NCBI RefSeq assembly: GCF_000382345.1
Contig: NZ_KB908107.1
Location: 1-64,000, forward strand
Origin: Massilia niastensis DSM 21313
GTDB taxonomy: Bacteria; Pseudomonadota; Gammaproteobacteria; Burkholderiales; Burkholderiaceae_D
Reading direction: 5' to 3'
Length of the DNA stretch: 64,000 nt
A program made the translations under genes and the position numbers. Below the pieces are notes generated by a model. The model was not told where the DNA came from. It was given only the letters and a program-made list of their open reading frames with translations, and made no database searches. Shown here one piece after another: positions 47,837-56,434 of the stretch. Each line of letters begins with the position of its first letter. Within the stretch, counting starts at the first letter, position 1.

Positions 47837-48580
47837 CTATTGGTGGGAGTCGAGCGACAGGCCGAGCAGGCGCTGCTGCAGCGCGCCGTCGTCGGCCAGC
47901 GCCGCCATCGCGCCGGCGTGCACGACGCGGCCGTCGTCCATCACGCTGACGGTGTCGCCGAGCGAGCGGACGAAGTTGAAGTTCTGCTCGACCAGAAGGA
48001 TCGTGGTGTCGGTCGCCTTCAGTTCGCGGAAGGCGGCGATCAGGCTCTGGATGATGGCGGGAGCCAGGCCCTTGGTCGGCTCGTCGACCAGCAGCAGCTT
48101 GCGCGGTTCGACGATCGCGCGGGCGATCGCCACCATCTGCTTCTGGCCGCCGGACAGGTTGCCGGCCGGGTAGTTCCAGAATTTCTTCAGGGCCGGGAAG
48201 AAGCCGCAGATCCAGTCCACGCGCGCCCGGTCGAGCGGGCCGTTGCGCGCCGCCAGGTACAGGTTCTCGCGCACGGTCAGGTCCGAGAACACGGCCATGC
48301 TTTCCGGGACATAGGCGATGCCGGCGCGCGCGATGTCGGGCGTGGCCAGCTTCGTGATGTCGCGGCCGTCGAAATGGATGCTGCCGGCGCTGGCCTTCCA
48401 CAGGCCCATGATGGTACGCAGGGTGGTGGTCTTGCCGGCGCCGTTACGGCCCAGCAGGATAGACAGCCCGCCGCGCGGCACCACCAGGTCCACGCCCTGC
48501 AGGATGTGGTACTGGCCGATGTGGGTGTGCACGCCGGACAGCGTGAGCAGCGGTTCGGAAGCCGTTTCAGGCTTGAGCAT
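47837..48580 (-). CDS. livF: ABC transporter ATP-binding protein (LivF)
   Basis: About 247 residues. Walker A is GRNGAGKTT, the signature is LSGGQKQMVAIARA, Walker B is LLLVDEPTKGLAP, and the switch His is replaced by Gln in LLVEQNF, as is usual for LivF. It drives import together with LivG. The start chosen is ATG 48580 (MLKPETA), overlapping livG by 14 bases; a TTG 21 bases upstream is possible but less likely. Confidence 0.93.
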   Translation of the reverse strand: MLKPETASEPLLTLSGVHTHIGQYHILQGVDLVVPRGGLSILLGRNGAGKTTTLRTIMGLWKASAGSIHFDGRDITKLATPDIARAGIAYVPESMAVFSDLTVRENLYLAARNGPLDRARVDWICGFFPALKKFWNYPAGNLSGGQKQMVAIARAIVEPRKLLLVDEPTKGLAPAIIQSLIAAFRELKATDTTILLVEQNFNFVRSLGDTVSVMDDGRVVHAGAMAALADDGALQQRLLGLSLDSHQ

Positions 48581-49355
48581 GTTGGGGTTCGGGTGTTCCA
48601 AGATAGGCTTCCTGTACGATCTTCGATTGCATGACCTCGACGGGCTTCCCGTCCGCGACCAGGGTGCCGTTGACCAGCACCACGATGCGGTCGGCCAGCT
48701 GGCGCACCACGTCCATCTTGTGCTCGACCAGCAGCACGGTCTTGTTGCGCTCGTCCTTCACCTTCTGGATCAGGTCGAGCACGACCGGCACCTCGTCCAC
48801 GCTCATGCCGGCGGTCGGCTCGTCGAACATCATGATGTCCGGTTCCAGCGCCAGCAGGATCGCGACCTCCAGCTTGCGCTGGTCGCCGTGCGGCAGGGCG
48901 CCGACGCGGGTATCGCGCCGCCCCGCCAGCGCGACGCGCTCGAGGTAATGCTCGGCGCGCGCGACCAGTTCCTTGTGGCTGGACCAGATCGACAGGAAGT
49001 TCAGGCCCAGGCCGGCGCGGCTCTGCACCGCCAGGCGCACGTTCTCGATCACGGTCAGGTTCGGGAACAGGTTGGTGAGCTGGAAGGCGCGCCCGATGCC
49101 GAGCCGGGTGCGGCGCGCCGCACCGTCTCGGGTCACGTCGGCTCCGCGTACCAGCACGCTGCCCGAGGTCGCCGGCAGCTGGCCCGAGACCAGGTTGAAG
49201 TAGGTCGTCTTCCCGGCGCCGTTGGGACCGACGATGACGGTCAGGGTGCCGGGATAAAAGTCGGCCGTCACCGCGTTCACCGCGACATGGCCGCCGAAGC
49301 GGATGCTCAGGTCGCGGGTCGACAGGGACGGCTGCTGCTCTGCGGACGTGCCCAT
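48567..49355 (-). CDS. livG: ABC transporter ATP-binding protein (LivG)
   Basis: A 262-residue ATPase: Walker A GPNGAGKTT, the LivG-type insertion before the signature, signature LPHGDQRKLEVAILLALEP, Walker B IMMFDEPTAGM, and switch His in LLVEHKMDVV. GRAFQLTNLFPNLTV is the Q-loop region. Its start is one base downstream of the substrate-binding gene, and the two ATPase genes overlap, so the whole set is one transcription unit. Confidence 0.94.
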   Translation of the reverse strand: MGTSAEQQPSLSTRDLSIRFGGHVAVNAVTADFYPGTLTVIVGPNGAGKTTYFNLVSGQLPATSGSVLVRGADVTRDGAARRTRLGIGRAFQLTNLFPNLTVIENVRLAVQSRAGLGLNFLSIWSSHKELVARAEHYLERVALAGRRDTRVGALPHGDQRKLEVAILLALEPDIMMFDEPTAGMSVDEVPVVLDLIQKVKDERNKTVLLVEHKMDVVRQLADRIVVLVNGTLVADGKPVEVMQSKIVQEAYLGTPEPQHAQA

Positions 49356-49356
49356 G

Positions 49357-50556
49357 TCAGCGCTTGTTCCGCACCGGCAGCGGCAGCTCGGACGCCGGGA
49401 TCTCGCGCACCAGTTCCAGGATGTCCCATTCGTTCTTCTGGTCCTTCTTGATGCGGAAGTGGTACATCGGCTGCAGCGCCTGGTGGTCTTCCTTGCGGAA
49501 GCTCATGCTGCCCTTCGGGGTCTCGAAGCTCATGCCTTCCATCGCCGCCACCATCTGGTCGCCGTTCGCGTTCGGCGCCTTCGACAGCGCCGCAAAGACC
49601 GCGCTGGCGGCCGCCATGCCGCCGGCGGTGAACATGTCGGGCGGGGACTTGAAGCGCTTGGTGTGCTCGGCCACCAGCCAGTCGTTCATCTTGTTCTTCG
49701 GGAAGCCGTAGTAGTAATAGATCGCGCCTTCGGTGCCGGCATAGTTCTTCCAGGTCTTCATCACCGGCAGGATGTTCCCGCCCGGCGACAGCAGCACGCC
49801 ATAGCGCTCCGGCTTCAGGTCGGCCAGCTTGTTCATCGGGTTCGGGCCGGCCCAGACGATCTGCAGCAGGCGCGGTTGCGGCTTGTCCTTGAGGGCGTCG
49901 AACAGGCGCTGCGCCGACGCGGTGAAGTCGGTGGTCGTCATCGGCGCATATTCCTCGTGCACCACCTTGGCCTTGCTGCCGGTTGCGCTCAGGGCTTCCT
50001 TGCCGGCCTTGATGGCGTCGCGCCCGAACGCGTAGTCCTGGGTCAGGAAACCGACGCTGCCCTGCTTGAGCAGGCTGGCCGCCGCCAGCGCGTCCTGCAT
50101 CGAGCTGCGCGCGGTGCGGAAGATGTACTTGTTCCACTTGTCGCCGGTGATCGCGTCGGCGACCGCCGGCTCGATGATCAGCACCTTCCTGTACTCCTTC
50201 GCCACCGGCAGCATCGCCAGGGCCGAACCGGACGAGGTGGTGCCGACCGCGATGTCGACTTGGTCGTCGCCATAGGCCTCGGCCAGCAGGGTGCGGCCGA
50301 GATCCGGCTTGCTCTGGTCGTCCTTGACGATGACCTTCAGCTTGCGGCCGTTGATTTCCATCTTGCCGCCGGTGAGGTATTCCAGGCCCATCATGAAGCC
50401 GGTCTCGGTCTCCTTGGCATAGGCTTCCATCACGCCGGTCTTGCCGGCGATCAGGGCGACCTTCAGGTCCTTGCCCTGGGCCAGCACGGTCGGCGCCGCG
50501 GTGGCGGCGAAGGCTGCCAGGATCGCGACCGAAAGGGGTTTGATCAGGTGATTCAT
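49357..50556 (-). CDS. LIV/HAAT-type ABC transporter substrate-binding protein
   Basis: A 399-residue periplasmic binding protein of type I fold with a signal peptide (MNHLIKPLSVAILAAFAATAAPTVLA). Features are VALIAGKTGVMEAYAKETETGF, VDIAVGTTSSGSALAMLPVA and FLTQDYAFGRDAIKAGKEAL. AAAAGGAGACAAGC-like spacing ahead of ATG 50556 gives a strong ribosome site. The SGS region that grips ligand carboxylate and amine groups is retained. The alpha/beta hydrolase gene just ahead suggests an ester or amide substrate, an inference only. Confidence 0.9.
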   Translation of the reverse strand: MNHLIKPLSVAILAAFAATAAPTVLAQGKDLKVALIAGKTGVMEAYAKETETGFMMGLEYLTGGKMEINGRKLKVIVKDDQSKPDLGRTLLAEAYGDDQVDIAVGTTSSGSALAMLPVAKEYRKVLIIEPAVADAITGDKWNKYIFRTARSSMQDALAAASLLKQGSVGFLTQDYAFGRDAIKAGKEALSATGSKAKVVHEEYAPMTTTDFTASAQRLFDALKDKPQPRLLQIVWAGPNPMNKLADLKPERYGVLLSPGGNILPVMKTWKNYAGTEGAIYYYYGFPKNKMNDWLVAEHTKRFKSPPDMFTAGGMAAASAVFAALSKAPNANGDQMVAAMEGMSFETPKGSMSFRKEDHQALQPMYHFRIKKDQKNEWDILELVREIPASELPLPVRNKR

Positions 50557-50578
50557 GCTTGTCTCCTTTTATTCTGTC

Positions 50579-51466
50579 TTAGGGTACCCTGGCCAGGAAC
50601 GCGCGGATTGCCTCGAGCGCGGGCGGCTCGGTGAGCATCGGCGCGTGGCCGACGTTCGGCACTTCCGCGTACTGCAGTTCCGGGGCTGCCTTGCGCATCC
50701 AGCGCGCCTGTTCGGCTTCGACCAGGTCGGACAGTGCGCCGCGCACCAGCAGGGTAGGGCGGCGCCGCGCCAGGCGGCGGAACGCCATCCTTCCCGCCAG
50801 CGAGGACGGAGGCAGTTTACCTGTTCGCAGGCCGTTGGCAATGTTCGGGTCATAGCGCGCGCTTAACAGGCCGTCGTCGCGCTGCTCGAAGGCGCGCCGC
50901 GCCCACTTGTCCCATTCCTCGTCCGTGTTGTCGGGGAAGGCGCAGGCATTGATGTCGCGCAGGTAGCAGGCGGCCTCGTTCCATGACGCGAAGGCGGCGG
51001 ACTTGCCGGCATAGCCGGCGATGCGGTCCAGGCCGCGCGCCGACATCACCGGGCCGATGTCGTTGATGATGGCGGCGGCGATCAGGTCGAGGCGCCGCGC
51101 CGCCAGGGTCATCGTGATCAGGCCGCCCATCGAGGTGCCGATGAAGACGGCGCGCGCGATGCCCAGGTCGTTCATCAGCTTGATGATGTCGCCGGCGTAC
51201 ACCATCGGGTTGTAGTTGGCCGGGTTGGGGTCGCGCGCCGAATGGCCGCGGCCGCGCACGTCGACCGCGATCACGCGCCGTCCCAGGCGCGCCAGCTCGG
51301 GAGCCAGTTCGTCGAAGTCCGACGAGTTGCGGGTCAGGCCGTGGATGCAGATCACCGGCAGGCGCGCCGGTTCCGGCTTGCCTTGCGTGGCCATCGCCGG
51401 ATAGTCGCGTGCGTAGAGTGTCAGCCCGTCGCCGCTGGTGTAGCTGAGTGGTGTGAAGGTGGACAC
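50579..51466 (-). CDS. Alpha/beta hydrolase
   Basis: A 295-residue soluble hydrolase: oxyanion strand VICIHGLTRNSSDF, then VDVRGRGHSARDPNPANYNP, nucleophile elbow GTSMGGLI (Ser near 117), acid in VRGALSDLVEAE, and catalytic His in NVGHAPMLTEP. This is the dienelactone/3-oxoadipate enol-lactonase-like group. It has no signal peptide and is cytoplasmic. It is first in the operon that continues with the LIV-type importer 22 bases later, hinting that the imported compound is cleaved after uptake. Confidence 0.88.
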   Translation of the reverse strand: MSTFTPLSYTSGDGLTLYARDYPAMATQGKPEPARLPVICIHGLTRNSSDFDELAPELARLGRRVIAVDVRGRGHSARDPNPANYNPMVYAGDIIKLMNDLGIARAVFIGTSMGGLITMTLAARRLDLIAAAIINDIGPVMSARGLDRIAGYAGKSAAFASWNEAACYLRDINACAFPDNTDEEWDKWARRAFEQRDDGLLSARYDPNIANGLRTGKLPPSSLAGRMAFRRLARRRPTLLVRGALSDLVEAEQARWMRKAAPELQYAEVPNVGHAPMLTEPPALEAIRAFLARVP

Positions 51467-51526
51467 GCTGGCTGATCCTGTTGGTAACTGTAATGATGGT
51501 CGCTCATGCTACAGGGTGGGCGGCTC

Positions 51527-51553
51527 GTGATGCGGGCATTCCGCCCGCATCAC
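51527..51553 (-). terminator. Strong hairpin between TonB receptor and hydrolase operon
   Basis: GTGATGCGGGC and GCCCGCATCAC form a perfect 11-base stem with a 5-base loop, 53 to 79 bases past the TonB receptor stop on the minus strand and about 60 bases ahead of the hydrolase gene. No T-tract is visible; a Rho-independent role is plausible but unproven. Confidence 0.5.
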
Positions 51554-51605
51554 CCCACGCGTTCAACGGACGTCCCCCCGTCTGCTCGACTCCTGGTTGA
51601 AAGCG

Positions 51606-53888
51606 TCAGAAGCGCAGTTCGAGCGTGCCCGAGATCTGGCGCGGGTTGCCGTAGAAGGCCGTCAGGGTGCCCTCGTTGCCCAGGGTCGGGAACAGGTAGC
51701 CCGCGGTCTTGTAGTGCACGTCGTTCAGGTTCTTGCCGTGCAGGCCGGCGCGCACCTTGCCGTCGGCGCGGGTCCAGACGATGCTCGCGTCCCAGATGCG
51801 GTACGACTCCTGGTCCAGCAGCGACCTGGTCTCGAACTGGTTGGTGGCGCCCTTGTACGACCAGCTGCCGATCAGCGACACCTTGCCGTTATGGCCCATC
51901 AGCGGCAGCGCGATGTCGTAGTTGGCGCGCAGGTTGGCCGAGTTCTTCGGCGTGTTCTGGAACACGCGCTGGCTGGCCACGTTCACGCCCGCCACGATGT
52001 ATTCCTTGTACCTGGCGTCGATGTAGCTGTACATGCCGGCCAGCATGAAGTTGGACGTGAGGTTGGCGATCGCTTCCAGCTCGACGCCCTTGATCTCGGC
52101 CTTGCCCGCGTTGGTGGTCACGCCGGCGAAGCTGTCGTCGCGGCCGTCGCCGTTGGTGTCGATCGCGACCGAGCCCGGGATCTGCACGTCCTGGTAGTCG
52201 CTGTAGAACACCGCCGCATTGGTGGTGATGCGGCCGCCGTTGAAGGCCGACTTCAGGCCCAGCTCATAGGTCTCGATGGTTTCCGGCGCATAGCCGGCGC
52301 GCGCGGTGGACAGCGGGATGCGGGTGCCGACCACGTTCAGGCGCGGGTCGAAGCCGCCGCCCTTGAAGCCTTCCGAGTACGAGGCGTACACGTTGTGGGC
52401 GTCGTTCATCTTCCAGTTGACGGCCACGCGCGGGGTGAATTTCTTGTCCTCGCGCTCGAGCACGCCGCCGCGCAGGTCGGTGTCGGTGCGGAACAGGATC
52501 GCGTTCGGATTGCCCATGCCCGGCGTGCCGCCCAGGCCGAGGAAGATCTGGCGGAAGATCTCGGCTTCGCGCTTGTCGACCGTGTAGCGGCCGCCCAGCG
52601 AGACGTTCAGGCCGTCGACGATGGTATAGCTGCCGTCGAAGTAGGCGGCCCAGGCCTTGGTGTCGATGTCGCCGCTGGTGAAGGTCGAGGTCGGGACGGC
52701 GCCGGCCAGGATGGTGTCGAACTTGTTGAAGGCGTTGGCGTCCATGTAGTACAGGCCGGCCACGCCCTGCAGGCGCTCGCCCGTGTAGGTGAGCTGCAGC
52801 TCCTGGCTGAACTGCCGGTTGGTGTACAGCGCCGGCACTTCCATGTCGACCACCGGCAGCGCGTCGAAGTCGATCGGCGCGTACGACTTGTCGCGGCGGG
52901 CGGCGGTGATCGACTTGGCGCTCCACTCGTTGTTGACGCGGTACTCGATGGTCGCCGAGCCGCCGTAGGCGCGCACTTCCTGGTCGTGGCCGAGCGCCTT
53001 GGTCAGGTTGCCGCGGGTGTCGAACACGTCTTCCAGGATCGGCGCGCCGCTGGTGCGGCCCGGGATCAGGCGGTGCCCGTTCTTCGGATTCGAGTCGTCC
53101 TGGGTGAAGTCGCCGGCGAAGCGGACGAACAGGTCCTGGTTCGGCGTGAACTCGGCCGACACGCGCGCCGCGGTGACGTCCTTGTCGTAGTTGCCCTTGC
53201 CGGTGAACAGGTTGTCGCCGAAGCCGTCGCGCTTGAAGCGGGCGACGGTGGCGCCGATGCGCGCGCTGTCCGACAGCGGGGTGCTGGCGGTGACCACGGC
53301 TTCCTTCTGGCCGTACTCGCCGACCGTGGCGCGCACGCGCAGGTCGCGCTGCGGGCCGAGCTTGCGGGTCACGTACTTGACGGCGCCGCCGATCGTGTTG
53401 CGGCCGTACAGGGTGCCCTGCGGGCCGCGCAGCACTTCGATGCGCTCGACGTCGTAGATGTCGGCCACGGCGGCCTGCGGGCGGGCGAGGTAGATGTCGT
53501 CGATGTAGATGCCGACGCCGGCCTCGAAGCCGGCCAGCGGGTCGGCCTGGCCGACGCCGCGGATGAAGGCGGTCAGGGTCGAGTTGGTGGCGCGCGAAGC
53601 CTTGAGGGTGGTGTTCGGCAGCGCCAGCGCCAGCGCGGTGACGTCCGGGACGGCCTGCTTGGACAGCTGGTCTGCGCTGAAGGCGGTCACCGAGACCGGC
53701 ACGTCCTGCAGCGATTCCTCGCGGCGGCGCGCGGTGACGACCACCTTCGAGACGTTCTCGTCGGCGTTCGCCGCCGGGGCGCCGGCGCTGGTCTGGGCGT
53801 GGGCGATGCCTGCCGTGCTGCCGGACAGGGCGAGCAGGGCGGCTGCGGACTGGTTGAGCAGCTTCAGTTTTTTCCTGGTCATGCGCAT
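51606..53888 (-). CDS. TonB-dependent outer-membrane receptor
   Basis: About 760 residues. After a signal peptide (ending near IAHAQT) comes VSKVVVTARRREESLQDVPVSV, the plug opening typical of the CirA/FhuA-like family with a nearby TonB-box-like VVVTA. The plug contains YIDDIYLARPQAAVADIYDVERIEVLRGPQGTLYGRNTIGGAV; the barrel extends to a terminal Phe (ISGTLELRF). AGGAG five bases ahead fixes ATG 53888. The N-terminal signalling (STN) domain is absent, so regulation is not by FecR/FecI. Two palindromes and a LysR gene lie upstream. The ligand is unknown. Confidence 0.93.
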   Translation of the reverse strand: MRMTRKKLKLLNQSAAALLALSGSTAGIAHAQTSAGAPAANADENVSKVVVTARRREESLQDVPVSVTAFSADQLSKQAVPDVTALALALPNTTLKASRATNSTLTAFIRGVGQADPLAGFEAGVGIYIDDIYLARPQAAVADIYDVERIEVLRGPQGTLYGRNTIGGAVKYVTRKLGPQRDLRVRATVGEYGQKEAVVTASTPLSDSARIGATVARFKRDGFGDNLFTGKGNYDKDVTAARVSAEFTPNQDLFVRFAGDFTQDDSNPKNGHRLIPGRTSGAPILEDVFDTRGNLTKALGHDQEVRAYGGSATIEYRVNNEWSAKSITAARRDKSYAPIDFDALPVVDMEVPALYTNRQFSQELQLTYTGERLQGVAGLYYMDANAFNKFDTILAGAVPTSTFTSGDIDTKAWAAYFDGSYTIVDGLNVSLGGRYTVDKREAEIFRQIFLGLGGTPGMGNPNAILFRTDTDLRGGVLEREDKKFTPRVAVNWKMNDAHNVYASYSEGFKGGGFDPRLNVVGTRIPLSTARAGYAPETIETYELGLKSAFNGGRITTNAAVFYSDYQDVQIPGSVAIDTNGDGRDDSFAGVTTNAGKAEIKGVELEAIANLTSNFMLAGMYSYIDARYKEYIVAGVNVASQRVFQNTPKNSANLRANYDIALPLMGHNGKVSLIGSWSYKGATNQFETRSLLDQESYRIWDASIVWTRADGKVRAGLHGKNLNDVHYKTAGYLFPTLGNEGTLTAFYGNPRQISGTLELRF

Positions 53889-53991
53889 TTTGTCTCCTGG
53901 TTTTTCGTATTGGCATGCGTGCAAGGCTTCGCATGCCCAGCAGTGTGCCTCGGTTGGGTTTGGTTGAATAGATAACAATTGCCAACCCCTT

Positions 53992-54007
53992 TGTGCATAA
54001 ATGCACA
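53992..54007. promoter_or_regulatory. Palindromic site 1 between TonB receptor and lysR-type gene
   Basis: TGTGCATAAATGCACA follows TGTGCA-N4-TGCACA, shared exactly in both arms with the second site at 54112-54127. It lies 104 bases upstream of the receptor start. Likely bound by the divergent LysR-type regulator; inferred from position and symmetry. Confidence 0.62.
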
Positions 54008-54111
54008 GCCTGTGCAGCGCTGCAGTGCGTTGATTGGACGGGGTACATACGTCGTGGCGCGTGGCTTGGCTGCAACAATAGCCGGCCTCGACCAAAGGAT
54101 TGCAGGGGCAA

Positions 54112-54127
54112 TGTGCACTAGTGCACA
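54112..54127. promoter_or_regulatory. Palindromic site 2 next to the lysR-type gene
   Basis: TGTGCACTAGTGCACA is a perfect 16-base palindrome with the same TGTGCA-N4-TGCACA form as site 1, 120 bases away (about 11 helical turns centre to centre). It ends 30 bases before the LysR start, fitting autorepression. Confidence 0.65.
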
Positions 54128-54157
54128 ATATGTCATCTTGATATCAAACAAGTACCC

Positions 54158-55108
54158 ATGAATACGCTGCCCGAGTGGACCGACCTGCGATTCTTCCTGG
54201 AGCTGGCGCGCGCCGGCACCCTGTCCGGCGCCTCGCGCCGCCTGGAGGTCGAACACACGACGGTGGCGCGCCGCATCGACCGGCTCGAAGCCCAGCTGGG
54301 CGCGACCCTGTTCGACCGCAGCCGCGAAGGCTACGAACTGACGGAGGTGGGGCAGGCCCTGCTGCCGCACGCCGAGGCGATGGAAGGGGCGGCGCTGGCG
54401 GCGGCCGAGCAGATCGGCGGGGCCGAAGTCGCCGCGCACGGCGTGGTGCGGCTCGGGGTGCCCGAGGTGTTCGGGGTGCGCGTGGTGGCGCCGCTGCTGG
54501 CCGGGCTGCTGGAAGAGAATCCCGACCTGTCGATCGACCTGCTGGCGCTGCCGCGCTTCGCCAACCTGGCCAACCGCGAGGCCGACCTGGGCGTGATGCT
54601 GGATGCGCCGACCACCGGGCGCTATGTCGTCACGCGGCTGGCGTCGTTCCGCTTCTACCTGTACGCCTCGCCGTCCTACCTGGCCAAGCATCCGCCGATC
54701 CGCCAGCAGTCGGACCTGGCGCGCCACGACTTCGTCGACTACGTGCAGGACCGGCTGGCCAGCCGCGAGCTGTCCTACCTGAACGAGCTGGGATTCACGC
54801 CGAGGCGGCGCATGTGCTGCTCGGGGATGACGGCGCAGATCGAGGCGGCCTCGCTGGGCATGGGGCTGATGATGGCGCCGCCGTACGCGGTGCCGGATGA
54901 CGGGCGGCTGGTGCCGGTGCTGCCGGGCTTCTTCGCCGAGCGTGCGTTCTGGCTGGCGGCGCCGACCGACCTGTACCGGCTGCGAAGGGTGAAGGTGGTG
55001 TGGGATCTGCTGCGCGAGCTGGCCGAGAACAATCCGTCGCTGTGGTGGCATGAGGGCGACGTCGAGCGGGACGCGCACATCGGCGCAAGCCAGTTCGTCG
55101 CGTCTTGA
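54158..55108 (+). CDS. LysR-family transcriptional regulator
   Basis: A 316-residue regulator. The N-terminal winged HTH spans about 8-66 (LRFFLELARAGTLSGASRRLEVEHTTVARRIDRLEAQLGATLFDRS), and the effector domain is about 90-300. It is divergent from the TonB receptor, with two TGTGCA-N4-TGCACA palindromes between them, so it probably controls the receptor and itself. The co-inducer is unknown. Its end overlaps a GNAT gene start (TTGA), which suggests the two are co-translated. Confidence 0.93.
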   Translation: MNTLPEWTDLRFFLELARAGTLSGASRRLEVEHTTVARRIDRLEAQLGATLFDRSREGYELTEVGQALLPHAEAMEGAALAAAEQIGGAEVAAHGVVRLGVPEVFGVRVVAPLLAGLLEENPDLSIDLLALPRFANLANREADLGVMLDAPTTGRYVVTRLASFRFYLYASPSYLAKHPPIRQQSDLARHDFVDYVQDRLASRELSYLNELGFTPRRRMCCSGMTAQIEAASLGMGLMMAPPYAVPDDGRLVPVLPGFFAERAFWLAAPTDLYRLRRVKVVWDLLRELAENNPSLWWHEGDVERDAHIGASQFVAS

Positions 55109-55647
55109 GCGGCATCCTGATACGCGACTACGCGGCGCCTGATCGCGACGGCGTCAATGCGGTGGCGCGCGCCGCTTTCCTCCAGTACGAGGGCGAGTAC
55201 GAGGAGTGGACCACCTTCATCGCCGGCATCGGCAGGATGGCGGAACTGGCGCAGGATGCCGGGCTGGTGGTGGCCGAGCGCGCCGGCAGGATCGTGGGGG
55301 CGGTCGCGCACATCGCGCCGGGCCGGCCCAGGAGCGCGATCTTTCCGGAGGAGTGGTCGGTGATCCGGATGCTGGTGGTCGATCCCGCCCACCGTGGGCA
55401 TGGCATTGGCCGGGGCCTGGTGGCGGCCTGCCTGCAGCGGGCGCAGCGCGCGAATGCGCCGGCGATCGGGCTGCATACCAGCCCGATCATGGCGTCGGCG
55501 CTGCGCCTGTATGGCGCGCTGGGATTCGAACGCGATCGCGACCTGCCTCCGATCAGGGGCGTTCCCTACGGGCGCTACGTGCTGCCTGCGGCCCGCATTC
55601 CTGCGGCGCTGGAACTGCTTGCTGACCAGTCAGGGCCGTCTGACTGA
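55105..55647 (+). CDS. GNAT-family N-acetyltransferase
   Basis: A 180-residue acetyltransferase using acetyl-CoA. Motif A is IRMLVVDPAHRGHGIGRGLVAACLQRA (the RGHGIG pyrophosphate loop near 97-102), and motif B is SALRLYGALGFERDRDLPP. A TTG start at 55105 overlaps the lysR stop, so translation is coupled. The substrate is unknown. It is the last gene before the AT-richer segment. Confidence 0.85.
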   Translation: MSGILIRDYAAPDRDGVNAVARAAFLQYEGEYEEWTTFIAGIGRMAELAQDAGLVVAERAGRIVGAVAHIAPGRPRSAIFPEEWSVIRMLVVDPAHRGHGIGRGLVAACLQRAQRANAPAIGLHTSPIMASALRLYGALGFERDRDLPPIRGVPYGRYVLPAARIPAALELLADQSGPSD

Positions 55648-55881
55648 GCGAACTTGCTCGTCTTCGACATGGCGGCTTGCTTTGCCGTCGACATTCCCTT
55701 GCACCTGTTTTGTGATTGCCATACGTTGTTGAACAAGGCAATTTGAGTAGCCATTTTCTTTTCTCTATCTGGTCAACGATTCCTCAAGTCGTGGCAACAC
55801 AGCCGGGCCTGCTTGGCTCACATCAAAAAATAACTTTGCCGGAGTGATAGATTCGTCGCTTCCATCTCGACGGAGCCCGTA

Positions 55882-56421
55882 ATGGCAACTACGAACAAGA
55901 TTTCTGTTCCCACTGCAAATCCAAATGTCGGCATGAGGATGAGCCCGGAGGCTCGCGCGGCGATGCGAAATACGGAAAAGGCCATGCTGAGGTACTACAA
56001 CGACATGGGGAAGAATAAGGGAAATTGCACTTGGGGCATAGGATTCTATGCTCACAAGGGCGTTTGTACGCCGGAGGAACTGGAGCGAAAAGTCACGGCG
56101 CCCTCGATGGAGATCGAATATGCCAAGAGGATCGCGGAAGCAGAGCGGCGGATAAAGATAAAAGTCAAAGTAAAGCTTAACCAGGCTCAATTTGATGGAC
56201 TTGTGAGTTTTACCTATAATACAACCAACGTTACCAATAACCGTATCTATCAAGCTTTAAACGACAACAATTTTCTGGCAGCTGCGCAAAGAATGTCAGA
56301 GGCCAATAAAGTGTGGGTGAACGGCAAATGGAAGCTGGCGCCAGGACTCATCAAACGTCGCGAAGAAGAAAGCGCACCGTTCCGGATTGCGACGAACAGG
56401 CAATCCAATACGAGCGATTAA
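55882..56421 (+). CDS. GH24 lysozyme (muramidase)
   Basis: A 179-residue protein of the T4/P22-type GH24 family, cleaving beta-1,4 bonds between MurNAc and GlcNAc. The catalytic Glu is in RNTEKAMLRYYND, followed by the Asp and the CTWGIGF segment holding the active-site Thr; LNQAQFDGLVSFTYN near 110 and the late WKLAPGLIKRREEESAPF are also family marks. It has no signal peptide. Base composition is visibly more AT-rich than the genes before it. The next gene encodes an exported protein 13 bases away. No holin, spanin or phage gene is adjacent, so it may be a secreted effector or a prophage relic. Confidence 0.85.
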   Translation: MATTNKISVPTANPNVGMRMSPEARAAMRNTEKAMLRYYNDMGKNKGNCTWGIGFYAHKGVCTPEELERKVTAPSMEIEYAKRIAEAERRIKIKVKVKLNQAQFDGLVSFTYNTTNVTNNRIYQALNDNNFLAAAQRMSEANKVWVNGKWKLAPGLIKRREEESAPFRIATNRQSNTSD

Positions 56422-56434
56422 ACAGGAGAGCCGC

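Noticed and set aside
51597..53975. 792-codon plus-strand frame over the TonB receptor
   Set aside because: The minus-strand gene has signal peptide, plug and barrel signatures; this is an antisense shadow.
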